Positions 23,092 through 34,014 of a stretch of DNA of 64,000 nt are shown one piece after another. Made by a program: the position numbers and the translations under genes. Below the pieces are notes generated by a model, which did no database searches, was not told the DNA's origin, and saw only the letters and a list, made by a program, of their open reading frames with translations. This DNA is from Camellia lanceoleosa (Eukaryota; Streptophyta; Magnoliopsida; Ericales; Theaceae), in the NCBI GenBank assembly GCA_025200525.1, contig CM045761.1, positions 139,254,223 through 139,318,222 of the forward strand, in the 5' to 3' direction. Positions within the stretch are counted from its first letter, which is position 1; each line of letters opens with the position of its first letter.

Positions 23092-24037
23092 AATTAATTG
23101 GAAAAAAAAAATTATTTGAAAAAAAAATTAAATGAAATTTTTTTTTTTGAAAAAAATGTAATTGAAAAAAAATTTGTTAGTAAAATTTTTAAATTCTGTT
23201 TAAAAATCAACGTAAACTCATTTTTTAAATTTACGTTTTTTTCTCGAATTTATAAACTGATACAACAATTTATAAACCAAAAAAATTATCAAAAATGTTT
23301 TTATGACAATTTTTAAATTTTTTGTAAATATAAATTGAAAACTGAAAACAAAATAGTTACTAAACAGGCCTCAGATGATAAAAATGTCATAAAATTAACA
23401 AATAATTAAATAAGTTACCAACGTAATAAATGACTCATCAAAAGATTCTTAAGCTATGTATGGTTTGATTTTAAAAAAAAATTTAAAAATTAAAAATTAA
23501 TTTGGTTAAGAAATAAAAAATAAAAAATAATTATCATTTTAACTTTTGAGCATGTTATACACATACGTATGGCTGTATCAATTTAATATGTAAAAAATTA
23601 TTTATAACCACTCGAAAGATAAAAATTATATAAAAATGATAATTATTTTTTATTTTTTATTTCTTAACCAAATTAATTTTTAATTTAAAAAAAAATTCTA
23701 AAAATCAAACCATACATAGCCTAAGAATCTTTTGATAAATCATTTCTTACGTTGATAACTTATTTAATTATTATTAATTTTACGACATTTTTACCATCTA
23801 AAGCCTGTTTGGTAACCATTTCGTTTTCAGTTTTCAATTTATATTTACAAAAATTTTAAAAATTGTGTATAAAAACTTGTTTGATAATTTTTTTGGTTTA
23901 TAAATAGTTGACTCAATTTGTAAATTTGAGGAAAACACGTAAATTCAAAAAATGAGTTTATGTTAGTTTTTAAACAGAAATTTAAAAATTTTACTAACAA
24001 AATTTTTTTCAAATAATTTTTTTTCAATTAATTTTTT
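23092..24037. repeat. ~0.95-kb foldback (large inverted repeat)
   Basis: The left arm (about 23092-23541) and right arm (about 23633-24037) are near reverse complements around a ~90-bp spacer. Diagnostic pairs: AATTGGAAAAAA at the left edge with TTTTTTCAATTAAT at the right; GGCCTCAGATGATAAAAATG with CATTTTTACCATCTAAAGCC; CTTAAGCTATGTATGGTTTG with CAAACCATACATAGCCTAAG. Small indels make the arms unequal. No ORF is real here (23098-23316 and 23845-24027 are arm shadows of each other). Confidence 0.9.
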
Positions 24038-24120
24038 GGGTTAGTGTATATGTAACTGAAGTTTGTGACTTGGATAACCCACAATCATAAGTTTAACTAA
24101 TCATTTGACAAATGAAACTA

Positions 24121-24390
24121 AGGCCAAGTTTGGTATGTGCCTAAAAAGTTAAAAAGTTATTCAAAAAGTTAAAAAGTTATTACTATTCACTAAAAGTCAA
24201 AAAGTACGACTACACAACTCTCAATTCTAATTTTCCTCTACACACTAATTTATACAATTTTTTAATACACATTTTTTCATAAAAAATCAAAAAGTTAATC
24301 CAAACAACCATATTTTTTTTTCTCAACCTTTTAGTCCAAAAAGTCAAAAAGTGCACTTATTTAGGACATCTCAAACAACTCCTAATAGAA
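24121..24390. mobile_element. MITE, hAT-like (GGCC-AAGTTTGG end)
   Basis: It begins AGGCCAAGTTTGGTATG and contains many AAAAAGTTAAAAAGTTATT and AAAAAGTCAAAAAGT strings, then ends near CATCTCAAACAACTCC. The same block order occurs in the better-preserved MITE at 55337-55567. The right terminus is diverged and no target duplication is visible. Confidence 0.5.
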
Positions 24391-24839
24391 TGGTAGGTGA
24401 CAGTAATACACCTTTCCCAAAATTGTGGACTTTTGATCAATAGTATAGAATACAAAAGACTTACCGTGAGGGACAGAACCAAGATTTTATTATTTCTAAG
24501 GTCAAAAGATAAATAATATTTTTTCACTATATAGATCAATGCATATGTATGTACAATACTATACGATATATAAATTATATATATACACATTCAAGAAGGA
24601 TATATAATTTAAATTGATTAACCAAATAACCTTTGATAGAGTTGAGTGGTGAAGGATTCATGTAACCGATTTCAGTTGATGGGACTTAAGGTTTGGTTTG
24701 GTTATAATTTCTTTTTTTAAATATCATAGAAACAATCTCTATTAGGATGAAAAAAAATTTTGGTAAAAAATAAAAAATGAATGCAAGATAGGAGAAAAAT
24801 GAAATATATAACATTTATACTAAGAAAGGCTATTTTATT

Positions 24840-24875
24840 TATAAAATAAGATATATATATATATATATATATTTA
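24840..24875. repeat. (TA)n microsatellite
   Basis: About ten TA units within AT-rich spacer; a similar run is at 26201-26221. Confidence 0.8.
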
Positions 24876-25089
24876 GCAGTCCTAGTTCCATCCCTGCTTG
24901 CCGAGTGAACAACAATTTGAATGGTGTTGGGTAATTGAGGTGGAATTTTTTATATTTTTCATTTAAAAAATTTTTTTTTTTTTTATCTATTCTGTATGTA
25001 TATATGTTTGTTTGTTTTTGGCAGCTGAGTGTGTCTTATTTTCCGGTGGTCTAGAATGTTGGCACCTTGCCAATAGCTTACTCTGTTTT

Positions 25090-26495
25090 TGTCACGTCCC
25101 ACGCTCTGTGACAATGCCGCACACTCATTTAAGTAAGTATGTAAGGCTAAGAGTCCAGCACATAATCAACAATGTAAAATACTCAAATTAAATCTTTAAT
25201 TATCATAATGCTAAAATCCATAAAAAAAAATAAAAAAAAAAATTGATAATTCTTATCATATGAAATTGTCCACCAAGTCCACTAATAAAATTTACTAACA
25301 AAACAATAATCCAAGTACTTAAATCATAGTCCTACCTCAGCACTCCCACAAGTAAAAATCACACGCAGCTCTACTCCTCAAAATCTGGAAAAAAAAAAAG
25401 AAAAAGAAATAAGGGTAAGCTAAACAGCCCAGTAAATAACCAACCATTACTGCTAGCTGGATCAAGTATACAAAAAAATAGTTGATAACCAATAAATATT
25501 TTTTTTTCTACTATTCAAAAAATGAACAATTATTCTGTAAGATGGTTTCATAGCTGAAAATAAACAGTGTAGCAATACATTTTAATTGAAAAGAAATGAG
25601 GTAATTCGACGAAATTTCATTGTTCAAATTGATGGTTCGATATTCAATTGTTCAACGATGCGATTCACAAAACCCAAGTCTTGGCGACTACGATCACTTA
25701 GCCTATGACAAGACCCAGAACCACACATAGGCCGGTGGTAAGCCCCAAAAGAAATTAGTTTTTGTGCCAATAAATAACCCCTATTGGTTAGGGTCCAAAT
25801 CATAGTCAGACTAGAATGATATTCAAAATTCAAACAATACACAATTTTTAAATAAAATATTCGATATTTTCAGGATAAACATTTTGTACAATTTTTATAA
25901 TAGTTCCATAAAATATTCAAATAATTTTCATAACAACATTCGATGTTGTTTATGCTTGACCCATATTTTATTTTAAGAGAACATGAAGGCTATGAATAAA
26001 TACTTATAATTTTTAAACGATTCAATAGGAATAAACAAAATGTGTCAACAGTAATGGAGGGTTACTTACCTCAAACGCTTAAAATAATATTCCACCACAC
26101 TACCTCCAGACACCCAGCTCCACTAATTCAATCACACAAACCTAATAAATAGAACCTTAAATAAATTAATATTTTGATGTCTTTCACAACAACAACCCAT
26201 TATATATATATATATATATATGCTTAAATCCAAGAGACACCAAATCTATCCACCCAATTCAATAGCCAAACATATCTTACCCAATGTACAAAACCCAAAA
26301 GTCAAAACACACCCACCCACCCAAATTGCTCCACTCTTACATGTTGCACCCAACATCCAATTCTCAAAACAAAACTATAATCAGTAATACAGGAGAACTT
26401 TTACCTCCACCTATGGGTGTCCAAATATCACCAATTTTGAGCCTTCAATCTCTACGGCAGTCTCTCTTCCGAAACCTCTGTAATATTGTGATACC
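25090..26495 (-). repeat. Gypsy-type LTR, solo or fragment
   Basis: It begins TGTCACGTCCCACGC, like the inverted 3' edges of the other chromodomain-gypsy LTRs here. It keeps their internal signposts in order: AAACAGCCCAGTAAAT (about 25413), a GACTACGATCACTTAGCC block (25687) and CTTACCTCAAACGC (26067). No internal coding region or primer site adjoins it. The right edge near 26495 is a guess. The ORF 25624-25842 is not supported. Confidence 0.45.
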
Positions 26496-26508
26496 ACATA
26501 ACGTGAAA

Positions 26509-26521
26509 CCCCCCCCCCCCC
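26509..26521. repeat. Poly-C run of 13
   Basis: An uninterrupted C homopolymer followed by a T-rich run, just beyond the LTR-like segment. Such runs are prone to assembly length error. Confidence 0.9.
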
Positions 26522-26639
26522 TCTTTTTTCTTTTTAAAGGGTTAAAAAACCTAATTCTTAAGATTACTAAATTACCCATACAATTTATTTTAATTATTAA
26601 TCTATCCAAAAATAATTCTATAAATAACTTGGGTTTTAC

Positions 26640-27416
26640 AATTTTGTGCTCTGTATTTTTGCAGTGGATGTGTTGGATGCTTGTGCCATGTTAGTTGGGA
26701 TGTATTTTATGGTTTTCCGACAGTTTGTCCATTGTTTTTTTATTATTATTTTTTATTAATGTGTCATTCTAAACATGTACTTTGTTGGTTTAATTTAATA
26801 AATTTCTTTCTTTGTACTAATCAAAGAAAAAAAAAAAAATATGATGTTTGCACTTTTTTTTGGCAGCATGAGGAACCAAGCAACATTACCACTAAATGAT
26901 GGGAAGTGAGAATTGTGATCCTTTCCATTTTATATTTGTAATGGAGAGATTCAATTATATTATTCAACGTTAAGTGTAATGATCTTTTCTTAATTTAAAA
27001 TAATTATAAATTTGCATTCTTATTTAATAATTATTAGATATGGAATGATACTTTTATGCTTTTTATTTTTGGTAACAACCGTATTCATGTCTTTGACCCG
27101 ACTAATACTTGGGTAAATGTAGATGTAATTCGTCGTTCTATACATAACGAGTAATTATCAGGCACAACCCAGGGTGATCCCAGGGGGGTCAACCAGTTTA
27201 GCAATTCATGGGCCAGATTCAAATTTAATAAATTTTCAATTTAATAAGATCAAGTTGCTGCCATCAGTCATCCCTATGGTGAAGGAATGATTTTAACCAT
27301 GGGTGTCAAAAATTTCTTTAGAAGGCATACAATGTGTGCTAAACATGCCAATGCAGAGCAAAACTTTTGTATCCATGGCATAACTGTCCTTGAAAAGTGG
27401 AAGAGCTAATAATAAA
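26640..27416. other. Intergenic spacer with an A-tract
   Basis: An AATAAATTTC...poly-A stretch at 26797-26839 could be the 3' tail of an old retroposed sequence, but no 5' limit or target duplication was found. The rest shows nothing recognisable up to the LTR at 27417. Confidence 0.35.
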
Positions 27417-27916
27417 TGTAGGATATCTATCCCATGTCTATCATCCCATGTGAGGAATAATGAGTGAGGAACTAATCTATGTGAAGCCAACGCACAAGTT
27501 AGCTTGCCAACCGATATGGACGGCACCGAAAGGTACATACACAGTTGTCCATGTGTTCAGCCAGCTGTGCTCTCCAGCTTCCTCATCTTAGTGTATAAAT
27601 GGAGAGGTTGAGTGGAGAGCAAAATGAGAGAGAGAAGAGCAAGCCAAAGAGAGTGAGAAATGTGAGGCGGAGAGACCGTCTCCCTCGGTGTGAGCGAGGG
27701 AGACGGGTGAGTGAGTGAGAGAGGAGAGTGTGAGCTCCTCTTCTATTGTAATCTTTCTGTAATATCTCCATTGTTATAGTGATAACCGGCTACTCTCCCG
27801 CGGACATAGGCATTGAGGCCGAACCACGTTAAATATGGTGTCTCCTTGAGTATGGGTGTGTTTTTCTACTTGTTATGATTTCTATAAGGTCTTGGGCGGG
27901 ATCCCAGATCCCAACA
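27417..27916 (+). repeat. 5' LTR of the non-autonomous element
   Basis: TGTAGGATAT...CCCAACA. It has a TATA-like GTATAAATGG at about 27592 and an internal hairpin-forming pair, GTCTCCCTCG / CGAGGGAGAC, at 27677-27704. A motif GGACATAGGC...CCGAACCACGTTAAAT lies at 27800-27834. By eye it differs from the 3' LTR at about 29 of 500 positions, nearly all transitions. Confidence 0.93.
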
Positions 27917-27918
27917 AT

Positions 27919-27931
27919 TGGTATCAAAGCC
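27919..27931 (+). promoter_or_regulatory. Primer-binding site, initiator Met tRNA type
   Basis: TGGTATCAAAGCC two bases after the LTR; one mismatch from the usual TGGTATCAGAGCC. Confidence 0.88.
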
Positions 27932-30316
27932 TCGTCAGTGGCGTTTCGGAACAAAAACAGTGTGATTTTCGAAACTGCCCAGAACTCAAGTTGCTCGAAA
28001 TCAGCTTTTGAGCATACCAGGAGCAAGGGCTCGACGAGAGGAGTCTAGAAATATAAAGCAGACACCCAGAAGACTCCGGACGCGCTCTCATGCGCCGCTT
28101 GAAGAAGGCGCGTGAGGCCCACGCTCGGAACGCGCCGCCACGCGTCGCTGGGAGTTCGGCGCGTTATCCCACGCGTTAGCACGCGCCCGCACGCGCGGCT
28201 CAATGGAGAAGGTGACTGGGGGAGAGCGCGTGTATGGCACGCACAATGCCACGCGCACGCCACGTCATTGACGCGTCAGCACCGCGTCATCGGCCACGTC
28301 AGCAAAAGCAAGGGAGCCCATTGCCACATGTCATCCACATCATCGACACATGGCCATCCACGTCAGCACACGCGTGGCGATCACGCCGGCTCAAGTCGGT
28401 ATAAAAATGCCATGCCATCGCGCACATCGGCATCCGGAGGAGGATCGATTAACGCAAGGGTGTAGCCGTAGAAGGAAGGATCCAGTGCTTCGCAGCTAAG
28501 GTGCAGCCGTAGATCTGGGGTGTACAAAATGTTTTGGCTTTGTCTAAGCCATTCAGAGTCCGTTTTTTGGTGATCCAATAGTGTTTTCCAACTATTTGGA
28601 GTATTTCGGACACATCCGTACGGTCCGAACACATCCGTACGGTCCGATTTTAGAATCGGAGTTTCTGCAAAAAGAAGGCAGATTAAAGGGACAGACGGCA
28701 TCAGGTGCAGTGGACGGAATATTCTGTTAGTACACGAAATATTCCCTGAACTTCTGAAAATTGTAATTTGGCCCAGAATTTTCAGAAAATTGTGGTGTAG
28801 CCCAACTTTTGGGGAAATTTTTCAGTGAGGTCCCCGGAAGTGCAGCGAAGGTTGGTCTTAGCTAAACGGACCGTTTCGGACGCAACCGCGAGGTCAGAAT
28901 AGTGAAATTCTGAATGGTTTGGAAAGATTGTCAAAACATGAGAGTTTGTCATCTTCAATACTCGAAGGAAGGTTGCCAGATATTGTGAAATGCTGCGGAT
29001 TCACTAAAGAGGTTAGAATAGGCAGATTCTGACCAAATTGGACAACTAGATACAGATCGAGATAGATCATTGAAGACCAAAGGAGATCAGCTTGATCAAA
29101 TGGTAAATCAAGGGAGATCAGGATTGGTCAGGGGCGATCAGGAGAATTGCACATGATTATCTCAAGATCAACAATGTCTAGGAAAGTTCTGTCAAAAAGA
29201 CACTGTCTAAGGAGACTGGTTCTTAAATGGGACCGGTTGTGACCCCACCAGTCTTTCCTGGGAACTTTCCTGGTTGTTGATGTCATCGGAGGATCTGGTT
29301 CCATCAGAAAAGAAGACCATTCATCGACGGACAGATGATTTGGCAAATTCGAGCTCGGAAATCTTTGGCTGTCATGGAGCTCTCAGATACGCAGTAAATC
29401 GGTGGTATGTGGACATGTAGAACAATAGTTGCAAATGAGCATACTAAGCGCAGAAGCACAAATGCAGATGTGCAGCAGTGCAAGGGTACGGTAGAATATC
29501 GTACAGATGCGCAAGAAAAGTGTGCAACAGCGGGTTGTTGAAAGTTCATAGGAACTGCCAGACAGAGAAATTAAGACGGATAAAACGCAAGTGTGTGCGC
29601 CAAGGAGTAGCAAGTCTTTTTTTTTCTATGGTGGTTTCTTTAGTTCCATGGTAGCGGAGGATAGAGTTGATGCGGATCTCTCAAGCGAGCTCGACGCAGG
29701 GAGACCAGAAGCCATGGGTGCGAGCACTATGCAAGGAATTGCATAGCTGACGATGCCTTGACAGATAGAGCTACTGTCAACCATCAATCTACTGGACAGC
29801 AAATCAGGGACTGCAAAAGCACAAACAACAAGCGTATGTGGAAACGCTAGGAGGTTGTTCAGAAGTGCAGAGGGCAAAGGCTGATAGTTCAGAGGAAAAA
29901 CTCCGAGCAAAGAAGATAGAGGACGTTGATGGGATAAACAACGAGTTTTCTATTGCTCCAATGACTAGTCCTGCGAAGTAATGCATAACAGTCAAGGGCA
30001 TCCCAGCAGGGGGTGCAGGACATCCAATCGGGGGGTGTCGGATATCTTGGTTACACAAGTTCAAACATAGCAAGTGAAGACATCCAAGACAGGAAGCGTG
30101 GAAGAGATCTGTGGGAGATAGGAGCAGAGGCTCTCTCCAAATCAGAGAGTGGTGTGAGTTGAGTTGAGGATGTAGGATTCCCTCCTCCTCTTGTATCTCT
30201 GGTGTATTATCTCTAGCTTTCAAAGGATGCAGCATCTCAATGAGGAGATGCAAACTATGTTGAATTTGGGCGTGACAAGATTAGCAGCAGTGTGTGCAGT
30301 GGATCACCTCACATGG

Positions 30317-30331
30317 GTTGAGGGGGTGATT
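30317..30331 (+). promoter_or_regulatory. Polypurine tract
   Basis: GGTTGAGGGGGTGAT immediately before the 3' LTR; the plus-strand primer site for element replication. Confidence 0.8.
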
Positions 30332-30831
30332 TGTAGGATATCTATCCCATGTCTATCATCCCATATGAGAAATAATGAGTGAGGAACTAATCCATGTGAA
30401 GCCAACGCACAAGTCAGCTTGCCAACCGATATAGACAGTACTGAAAGGTACATACACAGCTGGCCATGTGTTCAGCCAGCTGTGCTCTCCAGCTTCCTCA
30501 TCTTAGTGTATAAATGGAGAGGTTGAGTGGAGAGAAAAATGAGAGAAAGAAGAGCAAGCCAAAGAGAGTGAGAGATGTGAGGTGGAGAGACTGTCTCCCT
30601 CGGTGTAAGCGAGGGAGACGGGTGAGTGAATAAGAGAGGAGAGTGTGAGCTCATTTTCTATTGTAATCTTTCTGTAATATCTCCATTGTTATAGTGATAA
30701 CCGGCTACTCTCCCGTGGACGTAGGCATTGAGGCCGAACCACGTTAAATATGGTGTCTCCTTGAGTGTGGTTGTGTTTTTCTGTTTGCTATAATTTCTAT
30801 AAGGTCTTGGGCAGGATCCCAGATCCCAACA
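30332..30831 (+). repeat. 3' LTR of the non-autonomous element
   Basis: 500 bp, the same length as the 5' LTR and colinear with it without a gap; ends CCCAACA followed by the ATAAA target duplication. Confidence 0.93.
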
Positions 30832-30894
30832 ATAAACATGATAGAATGAATAAAATTCTGAGAAATTCATATCAGAAATTGAGAAAATTCATGC

Positions 30895-31584
30895 CGCCTT
30901 TAGAATTGCTCTTACTGAATATTGGCCATCAGTAATTGCTTTCAAGGCTCCGTTCAATTTGGGCTAGACAAACATCCATACCCGACTGGAATCCAAAGTC
31001 AGCTAGATTTTAAATCCACACATCAATACTTTTCCATCAAATGACTCAGTCAGCTATTGCAGCATCAATAACCAACGGTAATTGGAAGTTTTCTCTATCA
31101 AAATAAATGAAGAAAAAAGAAAGTTCGGGGTGAGTGTCTAGTAGTAGGTGACATCTTGAGAAGGAAAATAGTGAGCGGCTCAAAGAAAAGTGGCCATATT
31201 GTGAAGGAAATAAGTAACTATTGAAGAACTAAAGCAGATTGAGAAGACATATACCTGTTTGTGAAAACCAGTGATGGTTAATTTCCGTGGCAGTGACAGT
31301 GAAGTTTTTCTCTAGAAATGGTTTCAAGACTCCGTTCAATTTGGGCTAGACAAACATCCATACCCGACTGGAATCCAAAATCAGCTAGATTTTAAATCCA
31401 CACATCAATATTTTTCCATCAAATGACTCAGTCAGCTATTGCAGCATCAATAACCAACGGTAATTCGAAGTTTTCTCTATCAAAATAAATGAAGGAAAGA
31501 AAAAAGAAAGTTCCAGGTGAGTGTCTAGTAGTAGGTGACAACCTGAGAAGGAAATTAGTGAGCAACTCAAAGAAAAGTGGCCAT
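30895..31584 (+). repeat. Duplicated WAK-type upstream sequence (two tandem copies)
   Basis: A segment beginning TTCAAG(G/A)CTCCGTTCAATT occurs at 30941 and again at 31323, a 382-bp period. Shared blocks include CAAAGTCAGCTAGATTTTAA, CACACATCAATA, GACTCAGTCAGCTATTG and GAGTGTCTAGTAGTAGGTGA. Related sequence lies at 41025-41205 and at 61925-62420, the last about 290 bp upstream of the intact WAK-like gene. I infer that these are promoter-proximal regions of WAK paralogues. The second copy ends abruptly at 31584, where retroelement-like DNA begins. Confidence 0.7.
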
Positions 31585-32329
31585 TGTTTATTCCGGTCAA
31601 AACTGAACCGAATCCGATACAAAATTCGGACCCATTTGCGAGAATAGTCATGTCTATTCTGTTGAACTTATTCCATGGAAGAGTTGCGCCTCTTCCATTG
31701 GAAAGTCACCATAACCATTCGAAAAGTCACCAATTTGCCTATATAAGCAGGTCCCCTTCACATTCATTTGATCATCGAATTCATCTTGTGTTTTATCTTT
31801 TTTTCGCACTCTATCATTCTTCTGTAAAAGAGAGTTACGCACAATAAGGTTCATCAGACTTGTAGATTGTAATGCTGCTTCTACAAGATTTGATCGTTAT
31901 ATCTTGGGAGATGAACATCCGATAAAACTCGTGAGCACCATAGCTGGGGATGAATTTGTCGTAAGGAAATTGTGTCTAACACAAGTCTCACTCAAATTAT
32001 TTTCTATTTTTTTTTTCCAGAATTATACATTGTTTGTCAGTAAGTTTTCCTAAGTTATTTTCTGGTTTTAGTAAATTTATCTTTGGTTTTAATTTTTATA
32101 TTTGTTTCAAAATTTGGTTCAGATTTTTATCTCTTTTACACATAGTACACATAAGATTTTGTCCAACAAAAGACATATTGTTCAAACACTAACCTTGATC
32201 ACAATCTATTCTAACTTTTACAAAATTTCTTATCATCTCCTAGTACTGCTGATTAGGCATTATTGTCGTTTATGGAAGGATTTCCCAAGCACACTTAATG
32301 ACACCAAAATACAATGAGAAGACCACTTT
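31585..32329 (+). mobile_element. LTR-like sequence at the left of a decayed retroelement
   Basis: It begins TGTTTATTCCGG immediately after the truncated WAK-upstream copy. It has a TATA-like CCTATATAAGC (about 31738) and a U5-like part ending near GTGTCTAACACAAG (31985). No matching second LTR or primer site was established. The short ORFs here have no support. Confidence 0.35.
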
Positions 32330-33000
32330 CACAACTCAATAGGAAACTTTTTGCTGCAAGGTTACGCCATTTGGATTAAAGAATGCTAGAGTCACATATC
32401 AAAAAGCAGTCACAACGTTGTTACATGACGTGATCCACAGGTAGAGGTGTATGTCAATGATATGATTGTCAAGTCCAAATAGAAATTTGAACATGTATAG
32501 GTGTTTCAAAAGTTCTTCGACCGATTAGATAGTATAGACTTGAACTGAATCCACGGAAATGAAGTAGATTTCTTTAATGGAAATGAAGTTGACCCCAGTA
32601 AGATAAAGGCTATCCTCAAAATGGCACCGCCTTAAACTAAAAAAGAAGTCAGAAGCTTCTTGGAGCCCCATTGATTTTGTACTTGTTAGTAACTGAGACT
32701 ACAATGGGATGCGTGATGGCACAAGAAAATGATAAAGGGTTGGAAGTAGAAGAACATGCATCTAGAAAAGACATGTTGGGCTTTAATATGGGCTACGAAA
32801 GAGATTGCAACACTACATGCTAGATTATCCTATTAAGTAGATTTCTTTAATGGATTCTCTCAAATGTCTCTTTGAAAAATCAACTTTGGTAGGAAGAATG
32901 GCTAGATGGTTGCTACTGTTGCCAAAATTTGATATCAAGTTCGTCACCAAAAAGTCAGTTAAAGGAAAAACAGAAGTTTTGCTCTAGAAATGGGAAGAAG
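32330..33000 (+). pseudogene. Decayed Tat/Athila-type gypsy RT and RNase H fragment
   Basis: Plus-strand translation, with many stops and shifts, shows VTPFGLKNA, TYQKAV, EVYVNDMIVKSK (RT; the YVDD motif reads YVND), then VRSFLE, CWALIWATKEIATLHA and RWLLLLPKFDIK-like pieces of RNase H. The order and wording fit non-chromodomain gypsy (Tat/Athila). It separates the WAK upstream copies from the WAK pseudogene. No intact ORF remains. Confidence 0.75.
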
Positions 33001-34014
33001 TCAGATGTCTGCTAGGCTGTGGTCTTTTCTATCTTTTGCAAACCAGCTACAGACACCGGAGAAAATAATATCCTCCATGGGTGCAGATGTTGTATTTTTG
33101 TTCTGTGAAATGACGTCTCTAATTTCTATATCTTCTTTTTTGTCATCTTTTGTAATTTCTTGAATCTAAAAGACTCATTATTAATTGTTGTAAGGTATTG
33201 CAGAAAGTGACTTACTAAAATTTTAAGTCATTTCCTAAGTAAGAAAAGTAAGAGATTCTTAAATGTGTAGTCACAAAACCTCTGGATTCACAAGCATTCT
33301 AAGCCTATAAAGAGGAGTCAAAAGTAAAGGACTAGGAAATTAAACAAGAGAGGGCAGCGAAGATAGTCTTGAAACCTTCCATTTATGCACCATCAGTACA
33401 CCATATTAAAACCTTCTCTACCATATTAGTCGTTCACCGCTTTAAAAACCTCTATACATCCTTCAAGAGAGTGCTGATCAAGAAGGCAAACCGAAGCAAA
33501 TCCAAACATAACAGTTCAAAAACCAATAGCCAAGAAAAATATTTTAAAGGTTTTTTTGAGGCAGACATCTATACTATTCCATCTACCTAATTCTAGTGTT
33601 TGCATTGCATTGCATGACATCTTCGACTTTTATTGGTTTTGGCTGCATGCTCTCTACTATCATCTTTGGCTTGCTGGAAACATTGTTCTGTCATGAGCGC
33701 ATATGATTGCCTTTTAAATGGAAGTTGTATGCTTTGGTTAAGAGTAGTTTAGGATGCAGGCTTAACATATAGTTTTAATTAGGCATGTTTTAGACACTTT
33801 TTTGATTTACTGGATTTTCTGCTATGGATATATGGTTTGGCTTATTAGAGTCGTTTTGTGTACATTTTTGTTTCATATTTTCAATTTTTGTTTTCATTTA
33901 CTTCGAAAACTTGGTAACAAAAGCTTATGTGGTTCGTATATTTTTGGTTTTTATGAAAGTAGAATTGAATAGAGAGAAGCATTTGCCAAGAAGCTAGAAA
34001 GAAGCAAGCCAGCC
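33001..34014. other. Region upstream of the WAK pseudogene
   Basis: It contains a possible LTR-like part (GCCTATAAAGAGG at about 33304) and T-rich DNA up to the start codon. The 33369-33590 ORF has no recognisable domain. Nothing else supported. Confidence 0.4.

Larger units (their letters stand above)
27417..30831 (+). mobile_element. Complete non-autonomous LTR retrotransposon, 3415 bp
   Basis: Two 500-bp LTRs (27417-27916 and 30332-30831) have TG...CA ends and are flanked by the perfect 5-bp target duplication ATAAA (27412-27416 and 30832-30836). A tRNA-Met primer site follows the 5' LTR and a purine tract precedes the 3' LTR. The 2415-bp interior has no recognisable gag or pol, only short stop-broken frames, so the element must be moved by another element's proteins. 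Its leader (28080-28400) is strikingly rich in ACGCG. Size fits a LARD/TRIM-intermediate class; the tRNA-Met site fits copia or gypsy and does not decide. Confidence 0.93.

Noticed and set aside
26797..26839. Possible LINE 3' tail
   Set aside because: Poly-A and an AATAAA-like word are present, but no RT-derived sequence or target duplication was found.
28112..28465. Arg/His-rich ORF in the non-autonomous element
   Set aside because: It follows from the ACGCG-rich leader and carries no gag or nucleic-acid-binding motif.
29290..29400. Possible copia gag remnant (MIWQIRARKS-like)
   Set aside because: The resemblance to gag WQxRM words is too short and stops lie on both sides.
33369..33590. 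Small plus-strand basic ORF upstream of the WAK pseudogene
   Set aside because: It lies in retroelement-derived DNA and has no recognisable motif.
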